Notes under the pieces: model-generated
Databases searched by the model: none
What the model was told of the DNA's origin: nothing
What the model saw: only the letters and a program-made list of their open reading frames with translations
Translations under genes and position numbers: made by a program
Origin: Sphaerisporangium perillae
GTDB taxonomy: Bacteria > Actinomycetota > Actinomycetes > Streptosporangiales > Streptosporangiaceae
Direction: 5' to 3'
Assembly: GCF_023276435.1 (NCBI RefSeq)
Contig: NZ_JALLPO010000022.1
Coordinates: 62,001-126,000, forward strand
DNA length: 64,000 bases
Shown here: piece after piece, positions 8,243 through 15,706 of the stretch
How positions within the stretch are numbered: position 1 is the stretch's first letter
How the letters are laid out: each line of letters begins with the position of its first letter

Positions 8243-9625
8243 ATGTCCGAATCCATCCGCACCCCGTCGGTCTGGTCACTGCCCTGGCACACCCTGCGCC
8301 TGGCCGGACGATGCCTGCTGCCGCTGGTCATGTGGTACTCCGCCGGACAGCTCGTCCGCTTCGGGTTGATGGTCGGCGGCACGGAGCTGTCACACGGTTC
8401 CATGCGGGACCTGCGGCTCGCGCTGACCATGCTCGTCTTCATCATCATGGTGATGGCCTCCCTGATCGTCACCGTCGGCATGTTCCACTCCGTGCGCGGA
8501 GCGCTGTGGGAGATGCGGGCGCGGCGGGCCGACGGCGAGGAGGACGAAGGCTTCGTCGGCGCCATCAGCCGGGTCATCCTCCCCTTCGCCGTGCTCTACC
8601 TGAGCTGGGGCTGGCACGTCGACGACGTGCGCGAGTTCCTCAACACCGACATCAAGCGGCAGAGCGGCGAGCAGGGCTACCTGGGGGCGTGGGGCGGTCT
8701 CGACGGGAGTTCTGGGGCGGGCACGGCCGAGGGGCTGACCTCGCTCAACTTCAACCTCACGCTGGCCATCATGATCGCGGCGTTCGTGGGGCGCTATATC
8801 TTCACCGTCTGGTACGAGCGCAGGGGAGCCCGCCAGGCGGCCTTCGCCGTGGCCTTCTGCGAGCTCTCCTTCTTCTACTACGGCGCTCAGGTGATCGTCT
8901 CCCGGGGCAGCTGGGTGAGCAGCCGGGAGGCTTACACCTGGTGGGACACCCTGGTCGAGGGCCTGCGGTCGAGCATCCCCGGCTGGGACGCGTTCTGGGG
9001 GCTCGTCGGCGCGATCAAGCCGTACGCCGCGGACGCGTTGCTGCTGCCCGCCATCTGGCTGACCGTCGCGATCCTCGTGTACGGCGCGTACGCCGAGGAC
9101 ACCACCACCGTGATCAAGGGCACGCGGCTGGAGACGACGGCCGCGCAGGCGGGGCAGGCGTTGAACGAGCGGACCCACTCGCTCACCCGGCAGACGCTGA
9201 CGCGGTTCTTCGGCCGGTGGGGGCACTGGGTGCCGCTGGTCCACACGGTGCGCCTGACCGTCAGAGCCGGAGCGCCGCTGTTCGGGCTGTTCGTGCTCTG
9301 CTTCGCCGCCATCCAGGTCGGAGAGGGCTACGCGCGCCGGGGCCTTGAGTACCTGGCCGGCACCGATCACCCCATCTTGTACTGGGACGTGATCTTCGTG
9401 CCTATCAACTTCGTGGTCGACTTCGGACTGACGGTGCTGACGACGTGTCTCCTCGCGGCGACGTTCGACGTCGCGGCGGGCGCCGAGCGCAGGCGGCGCG
9501 CGCAGGCGGTCAGCGATCGAACCGAAGTGACGGCCCGGATTGGTTCTTTCCCTGGTAGTCACCCGGCCACAGCACCAGCTCGACCTGGTCTGCCAGTCCC
9601 TTCGGGACCGCGCTCAGCAGGGTGA
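8243..9625 (+). CDS. Polytopic membrane protein of duplicated module, copy A1
   Basis: An unrecognised 460-residue protein with about eight membrane segments, including MLVFIIMVMASLIVTVGMF near 53-73 and a pair near the C-terminus. It is clearly a paralogue of the protein at 11950: segments such as SAGQLVRFGL, LSHGSMRDLRLA and TVGMFHSVRGAL recur almost unchanged in the second copy. ATG 8234 is also in frame, but the conserved leaderless promoter points to ATG 8243. The last 116 bases overlap the 3' end of the convergent gene A2. The function is unknown. The context suggests it is the membrane core of a complex with the three single-pass proteins encoded opposite. Confidence 0.8.
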   Translation: MSESIRTPSVWSLPWHTLRLAGRCLLPLVMWYSAGQLVRFGLMVGGTELSHGSMRDLRLALTMLVFIIMVMASLIVTVGMFHSVRGALWEMRARRADGEEDEGFVGAISRVILPFAVLYLSWGWHVDDVREFLNTDIKRQSGEQGYLGAWGGLDGSSGAGTAEGLTSLNFNLTLAIMIAAFVGRYIFTVWYERRGARQAAFAVAFCELSFFYYGAQVIVSRGSWVSSREAYTWWDTLVEGLRSSIPGWDAFWGLVGAIKPYAADALLLPAIWLTVAILVYGAYAEDTTTVIKGTRLETTAAQAGQALNERTHSLTRQTLTRFFGRWGHWVPLVHTVRLTVRAGAPLFGLFVLCFAAIQVGEGYARRGLEYLAGTDHPILYWDVIFVPINFVVDFGLTVLTTCLLAATFDVAAGAERRRRAQAVSDRTEVTARIGSFPGSHPATAPARPGLPVPSGPRSAG

Positions 9626-10394
9626 AGCGGGCGGGCACCCCCGGCTTGAGGTCCTGCGGGCTCTCCGACACCAGCGCCAGCCAGGTGCGCCCGCTCTTGT
9701 CGGCCAGGTAGGCCCCGGGAGGGCTGAAGGCGTAGTTCTTGGCCTTGTCGTTGAGCGCGGTGGCCTCCAGGTCGATCTGCAGCATCACCCGGTCGGGGGT
9801 GTCGGGAGACTGCTGCGTCGCGAGGGCGATGCCTTCCAGGCGCCATTTGGCGTCGCCGAGGGGCGCCTGCCGGCCCTTCGCGACCTGCCGCACCTGCGCG
9901 GGCGGGGAGTCGGCCTCGAACCGGTGGATCGCGTCGTATCCGCGGACGCCGAGAAACGCGGCGGCGAGCGCTACCGCCCCGAAGAACTGCAGCCCGATCT
10001 TCGCCGCCTTCGGCATCGCACGCCGGCGTCGCCGCGCGGGCTGCGCCGCGCCGGCGTGTTCGGCCTCGAAGCCCGCCGGGACGCCGAACGGCGCGCCGCC
10101 GAACGGCGCGCCGCCGAACGGCGCGCCGCCGGCCGGCGGGGCGGGGGCGGGGGCCGCGTACGGCGGCCCGTCATAGGGCGCTCCCGGGGGCGGAGTGGGC
10201 CATGCCTGGCGGCGGGGGAGCGGCCGGTCCGCGATGACGGGGATGGGCACGGTGGAGGTGGCCCGGGGCTCGGCCTCCGCGGGAGGCCAGACCCGGGCGT
10301 CGGGGCGGGGCGGGCGCTTGGACGGGGTGAACCAGGAGGGTTCGGCGGCGGGGGGCGGGAAGACGCCGGTCTCGTCGGGGTTCTGGTCGCTCAT
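9510..10394 (-). CDS. Single-pass proline-rich protein, copy A2
   Basis: Unrecognised, 294 residues. A proline-rich cytoplasmic tail of about 125 residues carries three GGAPF repeats. It is followed by a basic stretch RRRRRAMPK, one membrane segment (about 130-148) and an exported domain of about 140 residues with alternating strands, reminiscent of DUF4352-type Ig-like domains. The ATG overlaps the stop of A3 in a TGATG junction. It is paralogous to the gene at 13269. The 3' end is antisense to the end of A1. Operon order on this strand is A4-A3-A2. Confidence 0.75.
   Translation of the reverse strand: MSDQNPDETGVFPPPAAEPSWFTPSKRPPRPDARVWPPAEAEPRATSTVPIPVIADRPLPRRQAWPTPPPGAPYDGPPYAAPAPAPPAGGAPFGGAPFGGAPFGVPAGFEAEHAGAAQPARRRRRAMPKAAKIGLQFFGAVALAAAFLGVRGYDAIHRFEADSPPAQVRQVAKGRQAPLGDAKWRLEGIALATQQSPDTPDRVMLQIDLEATALNDKAKNYAFSPPGAYLADKSGRTWLALVSESPQDLKPGVPARFTLLSAVPKGLADQVELVLWPGDYQGKNQSGPSLRFDR
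10081..10130 (-). repeat. Three 15-bp tandem repeats encoding GGAPF units
   Basis: The unit CGCCGAACGGCGCGC is repeated three times without change inside A2, giving tandem GGAPF pentapeptides in the cytoplasmic tail. Perfect identity suggests recent slippage. Confidence 0.7.
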
Positions 10395-11053
10395 CAGCCG
10401 CTCACCTCGTAGACGTCCTTCGCGGCGTCGATCATCTGCCGGGCCTTCGCCTCGTCCAGGCCGAGGTCGGAGGAGGTCTCGGGGATGAAGGCGTCACCGA
10501 ACAGCGTCTTGGGCTCCGACAGCACCACGCGCGATCCGGCGGCCTTGTCCGGGGGGATCTCGAAGAAGTACAGGCCCGACCGCCACCATCCGGGCTGTAC
10601 CCACTTGTCGGCCATGGTCGCGCGGGCGTCCACCCGATCGGTCGGGTCGAAGCTCAGCCCGCCGGCGGTGATCAGGTGCGCGGTGAGCTGGACGGGCTTG
10701 CGACGCGAGGTGGCGCCCATCTTGACGATCAGGAACACGTGCTCGGTCGTCGCCTCGTCGGTGCTGAACTGCTTCTTCACCCGGACCGACCGCGCGAACT
10801 CGACGCGTTCCAGGCGGGCGGAGAACAGGTCGGTCTCCAGCTCGTCGTGCATGCCGCCGGACACGGTGAGCGGATCGTCGAGCTGGTCGGCGGTCAGCAC
10901 GCGGGTCTGGACGTAGACCGCGCCGGCGGCGAGGACGAGCCCGAGGAGCGCGCCCGCGGCCCTGCGCCAGGCGGGAACGTGGCGGCGCGGCGCTTCTGGA
11001 GGCCCGGGCGGCAGCGGCGGCGCGTCGGGGACCAGGCCCGGTGGGGTGGCCAT
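10394..11053 (-). CDS. Single-pass exported-domain protein, copy A3
   Basis: Unrecognised, 219 residues. A short proline-rich cytoplasmic part leads into a membrane segment at about 30-50 (AAGALLGLVLAAGAVYVQT) and an exported domain of about 170 residues. ATG 11051-11053 overlaps the stop codon of A4 (TGATG), which fixes the start although the frame is open further upstream. The paralogue is the gene ending at 14093. Shared features are the AVYxxT end of the membrane segment, LDDPLT/LDAPLT, a RLERV strand and a WW-containing turn near QPGWW/QHGWW. Function unknown. Confidence 0.75.
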   Translation of the reverse strand: MATPPGLVPDAPPLPPGPPEAPRRHVPAWRRAAGALLGLVLAAGAVYVQTRVLTADQLDDPLTVSGGMHDELETDLFSARLERVEFARSVRVKKQFSTDEATTEHVFLIVKMGATSRRKPVQLTAHLITAGGLSFDPTDRVDARATMADKWVQPGWWRSGLYFFEIPPDKAAGSRVVLSEPKTLFGDAFIPETSSDLGLDEAKARQMIDAAKDVYEVSG

Positions 11054-11733
11054 CACTGCGCCTCCTCCCGCACGGGCAGGCTCACCTGCGTGTCGATCAC
11101 GGGTTCGTACCTCACCGTGCGGCCTTTCTTGCGGTCCTCGGCGGTCAGCGGCGCCTCTTCGGTGACCGGAACCCAGTAGTGCGTCTCGCTGAAGAAGCTC
11201 TCGTACCACTCGTAGGTGGCCGCGCCGATCACCACGCGTTCGGGGGCGGGCTGGCCGGAGGCCAGCTCGAAGGCCATCACGACGGTGGCGGTCATCCCGG
11301 GGTGGAGCTGGTCGTAGGCGTGGCCGCCTGAGACGACGACGACGCGCGGGCCGAGGGTGACGTCGGGGTCGGCCGCGGGTTTGAGCGTCTTGCCGTCGGC
11401 GCGCACGGTGGGAAGGGCGTCGTCCATGATCTGGGCGAGCATGGTGGCGTCCGACTGGTTGGTGACCTTCATGATGATCTGCAGGTAGCGCTTGTCGGAG
11501 GTGCCGATGCCGTCCTTGCCCCCAGGGCGGACGACGGCGTCCTCGAACTTCGTGCGCATCCGGACCTGGTCGACCTCCGCGCCCTTGCCGAGCTGCTCGA
11601 GCTGCTTCGCGGGGGCGTCCTTCAGCCCGCCGAAGGCGGCGGTCACGCCCACGGTCGCGGCCGCCAGAACGGCCAGAGCCGGTATGAGGACCGGTCGCCG
11701 GCGCCGGCCGGCGCGAGGAGGGGTGGACGTCAT
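11053..11733 (-). CDS. Single-pass exported-domain protein, copy A4
   Basis: Unrecognised, 226 residues and first gene of the A4-A3-A2 operon. A basic start (RAGRRRRPVLIP) is followed by a membrane segment at about 14-35 and an exported domain with the conserved EVDQxxxRTKFEDAVVR stretch. It matches the paralogue at 14833 over its length. TACCAT lies eight bases upstream of the ATG with no ribosome binding site, so the operon probably begins with a leaderless message. A GAACGAG element 23 bases above the -10 box is shared with the paralogue. Confidence 0.75.
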   Translation of the reverse strand: MTSTPPRAGRRRRPVLIPALAVLAAATVGVTAAFGGLKDAPAKQLEQLGKGAEVDQVRMRTKFEDAVVRPGGKDGIGTSDKRYLQIIMKVTNQSDATMLAQIMDDALPTVRADGKTLKPAADPDVTLGPRVVVVSGGHAYDQLHPGMTATVVMAFELASGQPAPERVVIGAATYEWYESFFSETHYWVPVTEEAPLTAEDRKKGRTVRYEPVIDTQVSLPVREEAQ

Positions 11734-11949
11734 GCCACAGGATGGTAGTCGCTGCTCCTTCCCCCTCCGTCTCGTTCACCCCATAGATACACACCAGACA
11801 CCTGCAGATGCCCGTAAAGGCGGCAAATCGCAAGAGCTTGGGCGCCTGGATCCGCGGAAGGCAGGTCTACCGGGTGCGTCACGGCATTCTGACGGCTCAT
11901 TGTCGAGATGCCCTGCGGGGGCGGTGATGCCGTGGATAGCATGCCCAGG
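11734..11949. promoter_or_regulatory. Divergent promoter region between modules A and B
   Basis: On the minus strand TACCAT (11742-11747) lies eight bases before the A4 start, and GAACGAG (11771-11777) lies 23 bases above that box. On the plus strand TAGCAT (11937-11942) lies seven bases before ATG 11950. The minus-strand arrangement is repeated with the same spacing upstream of B4. Confidence 0.55.
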
Positions 11950-13305
11950 ATGTCCGATTCGTTGACCTTGGGGGCTGGGTCGCGGCCCGTGTCCGATACC
12001 GCACGCTGGTGGAGGCGCTCGCCGTACGGGCTCCCGCTGCACGCGCTCGCGCTCTGGAGCCGCTGCCTGGTGCCGCTCGTGCTGTGGTTCAGCGCCGGCG
12101 AGCTCGGGCGGTTCGGGCTCCTGGTGGCCGGATCGGAGTTCTCGCACGGCTCCTTCCGCGAGTGGCGGCTGGCCGGCGTGATGCTGATCTTCATCGTCAT
12201 GGTCATGCTCGGCATGGTCGTCACGGTCGGCATGCTGCACTCGGTACGCGGGGCCCTGACCGAGACCGGCGCCAGGCGAGCCGAGGGCCGCGACCCCGAG
12301 CCGCTGCTCTCCGGGCTCGGCCGCGCCATCATCGCCTTCGTCGCCATCTATCTCGCCTGGGGCTGGCAGGTCACCGACTGGCGCCGGTTCGCCAACGCCG
12401 ACATGGAGCGCTACGCCGTCCAGTACGACCGCTACTTCGGTGCCCTCCTGGAGGGCGCCCTGGCCTCGGACGCCACAAAGGCCCCCAAACCGGTCCCGCC
12501 CGACGCGGGGACCAACCTCGTCCTCGACGTGAAGGTCGCCCTCGTCTTCACCGCTGTGGCCCTGGCGCTGCGCTTCGTCCTGTCGGCGATCCACGAACGC
12601 AGGGGCGGCACGCGGCTCGCCTTCGGCGTCGCCTTCTGCGAGCTCGCCTACACCTTCTACGGCCTCGCCCTCGTGGTGACCTTCGTCGACCAGCGGTCGG
12701 CGTGGCTGGGGCAGCGGGCGGTCGTCACCTGGTGGAACGACCGCTGGGCCGCGCTGGAACAGGCGGTGCCGGGCTGGCAGGCCGCGATGGACCGGCTCGC
12801 GGAGGTGCGCCCGCACATCACCGGCGCCGTGCTGGAGCCGCTCACCTGGCTCACGCTCGCCGTCCTCGTGTACGGGGCGTACTCGGAGAGCGGGCGGGCG
12901 CTGATCAAGGGCACCGCCCTGGAGGAGGCCGCGACGAGGGTCGAGCGGCGGACCCACCGGCTCACCCGCCGGGGAGCCGGCCTGTTCGCCGTACGGACCG
13001 GCCTGGACAGATGGCCGCCCGTGCTCCACGCGCTGCGCCTCACACTCCGGGGCGGCGCTCCGCTGTTCACCGTGATGTGCCTGTGCTACATGCTGCTCAG
13101 CGTGGGCATGGACTACGCGGAGCGCGGCGTGTACTACCTGATCGGGACGGCGCACCGCCAGCTCGAATGGGAGCTGTACCAGATCCCCGTCCACTTCGGC
13201 CGCGATCTGCTCTTCACGACGCTGGCGCTGTGCCTGTTCGCCGCGACCTTCGACATCGCGGCCACGCGTCAGCGGGCGAAGCGCAGCATCTCGCGCTCGG
13301 AGTAG
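11950..13305 (+). CDS. Polytopic membrane protein of duplicated module, copy B1
   Basis: An unrecognised 451-residue paralogue of A1 with the same spread of about eight membrane segments. Conserved blocks include SAGELGRFGL, HGSFREWRLAG, TVGMLHSVRGAL, VAFCELAYTFYG and LCLFAATFDIA. ATG 11941 is also in frame, but the TAGCAT box with seven-base spacing points to ATG 11950, matching A1. The 3' end overlaps convergent B2 by 37 bases. The similarity is strong near the N-terminus and weaker in the loops, so the duplication is not recent. Confidence 0.8.
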   Translation: MSDSLTLGAGSRPVSDTARWWRRSPYGLPLHALALWSRCLVPLVLWFSAGELGRFGLLVAGSEFSHGSFREWRLAGVMLIFIVMVMLGMVVTVGMLHSVRGALTETGARRAEGRDPEPLLSGLGRAIIAFVAIYLAWGWQVTDWRRFANADMERYAVQYDRYFGALLEGALASDATKAPKPVPPDAGTNLVLDVKVALVFTAVALALRFVLSAIHERRGGTRLAFGVAFCELAYTFYGLALVVTFVDQRSAWLGQRAVVTWWNDRWAALEQAVPGWQAAMDRLAEVRPHITGAVLEPLTWLTLAVLVYGAYSESGRALIKGTALEEAATRVERRTHRLTRRGAGLFAVRTGLDRWPPVLHALRLTLRGGAPLFTVMCLCYMLLSVGMDYAERGVYYLIGTAHRQLEWELYQIPVHFGRDLLFTTLALCLFAATFDIAATRQRAKRSISRSE

Positions 13306-14096
13306 CTCAGCACGAACTCCGCCGTGTCGCGCAGCCGATCCGGCACGATCGCGACCACCTTCATCCGCACCGGCTGCCCGACCTTGAGATCTGAACGGAT
13401 CGGCGTCTCCTCGGCATTGGCCAGCCACACGTGCCCGGCCCGGTCGCGCATGGTGAACCGGGGCGGGAAGGACCTCTCGATCTCCGCGGTGGAGGTCGGC
13501 GTCACCTGCACGTCCGCGACCAGGGACGCGGTGCCGGGGTCCTGCCCGGGCGAGTGCGGGCCGGCGGTCACGCCGACCTTCCAGTTCACACCGTGCAGGA
13601 TGGCCTCCTGGTCATGTCCGACGTCCTTGATCCCCTGGGGTGGGTACCGCTCGGCCACCCATGCCGACCTGTCCCACCACTGCACGCTCACCGTGGCCGC
13701 GACCAGCCCGGCCGCCGCGACGACCAGGCCGGCGGCGCGCAGTGCCCGGACGAGCCTGCCCCGCTCGCGTGGGCCCGGGGATGTCCGCCGTGGACCCTTG
13801 GGCGTGCCGGGTTCCGGCGGGCCGGAGGCCGCCGGCACGAAGCCGGGTACGGAGGCCGGTACGGCTCCTGGCGAGCCCAATGGCGCAAACGCCGGCCCCG
13901 GTTCGAGCGCCGTGGGCGGCGGGCCGCCTTGGGAGATCGCGGGGAACGGGAAGGTCGTCGGGAACGCCTCCCACGACCCCGTCGACGTGACCGATTCTCC
14001 ACCCGAGGGCGGGCTGTTGCGCGGATTCGGGGCGAAGGCGTCGAAGGCCTCCTCCTCCGGATCGGGCGCCGCGTCGTTTCCGCGTGTCCTGCTCAC
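13269..14096 (-). CDS. Single-pass proline-rich protein, copy B2
   Basis: An unrecognised 275-residue paralogue of A2: a cytoplasmic Pro/Gly-rich tail of about 140 residues, one membrane segment at about 143-163 (LRAAGLVVAAAGLVAATVSV) and an exported beta-rich domain ending in EFVLSYSEREMLRFAR. It starts with GTG overlapping the stop of B3 (GTGA). It lacks the GGAPF repeats of A2. It is last in the B4-B3-B2 operon and convergent with B1. Confidence 0.75.
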   Translation of the reverse strand: MSRTRGNDAAPDPEEEAFDAFAPNPRNSPPSGGESVTSTGSWEAFPTTFPFPAISQGGPPPTALEPGPAFAPLGSPGAVPASVPGFVPAASGPPEPGTPKGPRRTSPGPRERGRLVRALRAAGLVVAAAGLVAATVSVQWWDRSAWVAERYPPQGIKDVGHDQEAILHGVNWKVGVTAGPHSPGQDPGTASLVADVQVTPTSTAEIERSFPPRFTMRDRAGHVWLANAEETPIRSDLKVGQPVRMKVVAIVPDRLRDTAEFVLSYSEREMLRFAR

Positions 14097-14833
14097 AGCC
14101 GCACCACCAAACGCACGGAGTCCGGCATGTCGTCCAGCAGGCGCCGAGCGGACGCGTCATCGGCGGTGAGGGACAGTGAGGCCTCCGGAAGGAGCTGGTC
14201 GTACCGGCCGGGATAGATCTCGTCGTAGATGCCGTTGGTCGAGGGAGCGGAGATCACGACGGAGGCCCCTGGGAGCGCCTGCGGCGGTACCTCGAAGACG
14301 TAGTCCGCCTCCGACCACCAGCCGTGCTGGATGGGATGGTCCGCCCGCGTGTAGATGCCGTAGACGCGGTCGGTGTTGGTGTACTCGAGACCGTCGCGGG
14401 TGCGCAGCGAGGCCCTCTTCAGCCAGAGGGGCTCACCGGCGGAGGTGGCGCGGACGGTGGCGACCACGAAGATGTCCGGGGTGCCCACGTGCCCGGTCTC
14501 CTTGATCGTCTCGCCTCCGGTGACCGGGTCGTTCGACGGGGTCGCCAGCCGGATCGTCCTGGTGGCCACGACACGTTCGAGCCGGATGCCGAACCGCCCG
14601 GTCTCGGCCACCGCCCCGGCCGTCGCGCGGGTGGTCAGCGGGGCGTCGAGCACGTCCTGGTCCATGACGAACGTGTGCGCGTACACGGCGGTGGCGGCGA
14701 TGACGAGCGCGATCGTCCCGTTGCCCAGCCGCCGCGCCACTCGGCGGGCGCGCCCGGCCTGCCGGGTCTCCTCGCCCCGTCCCTCGCCTTCCGCCCTGTC
14801 GTCCGGTGGTGGAGCCGTGAGCCGCTGGACCAT
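14093..14833 (-). CDS. Single-pass exported-domain protein, copy B3
   Basis: An unrecognised 246-residue paralogue of A3 with a charged cytoplasmic tail, a membrane segment near 37-55 (GTIALVIAATAVYAHT) and an exported domain. The frame allows GTG at 14836, but ATG 14833 overlaps the B4 stop in the same TGATG form as A3/A4, so ATG is chosen. Middle gene of the B operon. Function unknown. Confidence 0.75.
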   Translation of the reverse strand: MVQRLTAPPPDDRAEGEGRGEETRQAGRARRVARRLGNGTIALVIAATAVYAHTFVMDQDVLDAPLTTRATAGAVAETGRFGIRLERVVATRTIRLATPSNDPVTGGETIKETGHVGTPDIFVVATVRATSAGEPLWLKRASLRTRDGLEYTNTDRVYGIYTRADHPIQHGWWSEADYVFEVPPQALPGASVVISAPSTNGIYDEIYPGRYDQLLPEASLSLTADDASARRLLDDMPDSVRLVVRL

Positions 14834-15501
14834 CACACCGCCTTCCGCACCGGGACGGTCACGTGCGCGACGACCTCCGGCATGCCGTCGTCGCCGTTCA
14901 CCAACTGGGTCCAGTGGCGTCCGGTCAGGGCGTCCTCGTGGTTCTCGTAGTGGCCGAGGTCGATGTCGAGGACGTCAGGGAAGGGCGGCGGCTGCGCGCC
15001 GGGTCCGGCGTTGCCGCGGAACCTGAGCAGCACCGTGGAGGTGCGCCTGGGCGGCAGCAGCCTGCCAGGTACGCCCTCCCCCGGAATCGAGCCGCCGTGC
15101 CGCCACTTCGCCGCTCCCTGGCCGGCGGGCGGGTCCGTCAGCGGCTCCCCCTGCGGCGGGGCGACCCGCAGGAGGGCATCCTCGAGAGTCTGGAGCGGCA
15201 CGCTGTTCATCGCCTCGTTGTAGACCTTCAGGCTCAACTCCAGGACGGACTCCTTCGGTGAGTCGGGATCGTCGGGGTCGGTCGGCATGGACCGCACGAC
15301 CGCGCCCTCGACCTTGGTGCGGAAAAGGTCCTGATCGACCTCCTCGCCCGCTCGGCGCTGCGGAGGTCCCTCCGGAGGCGCCTGCCGGAGGCCGCCGAGG
15401 GCGGCGGTGGCCCCGACGCCCGCGAGGGCGAGCAGGAGCACGGCCGGGACAAGGACCGGGCGCCGACGACGGCTGCCGCGACGAACGGTGGACGACGTCA
15501 T
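14833..15501 (-). CDS. Single-pass exported-domain protein, copy B4
   Basis: An unrecognised 222-residue paralogue of A4, with basic RRGSRRRRPVLVP, one membrane segment near 15-36 and an exported domain with EVDQDLFRTKVEGAVVR. The frame is open to 15552, but ATG 15501 aligns with the start of A4 and has TACGAT eight bases upstream, again suggesting a leaderless message. First gene of the B operon and divergent from the ATPase-partner gene at 15707. Confidence 0.75.
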   Translation of the reverse strand: MTSSTVRRGSRRRRPVLVPAVLLLALAGVGATAALGGLRQAPPEGPPQRRAGEEVDQDLFRTKVEGAVVRSMPTDPDDPDSPKESVLELSLKVYNEAMNSVPLQTLEDALLRVAPPQGEPLTDPPAGQGAAKWRHGGSIPGEGVPGRLLPPRRTSTVLLRFRGNAGPGAQPPPFPDVLDIDLGHYENHEDALTGRHWTQLVNGDDGMPEVVAHVTVPVRKAV

Positions 15502-15706
15502 GTCACACGATCGTAATCGCTGGCTCTTTCCCGTCTGCCTCGTTCGTCCCAATGGAGGGGGTCTGACGCCAGAATCTGGTCCGAATGGCGAGAACCCTGC
15601 CCGAATACGAGGCCTACCTCATACGCTGTCACAGGCGGAGAGCGGACCACGCGAACAAGCCGGCAAGCTCCCCAGCAAGCGCGACCATTGATCAGGTGGA
15701 GGTCCG
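15502..15706. promoter_or_regulatory. Divergent region between B4 and the ATPase-partner gene
   Basis: On the minus strand TACGAT (15510-15515) lies eight bases before the B4 start, with GAACGAG (15539-15545) exactly 23 bases above it, as in module A. On the plus strand GGTGGAGG precedes GTG 15707. The plus-strand promoter was not identified. Confidence 0.5.
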
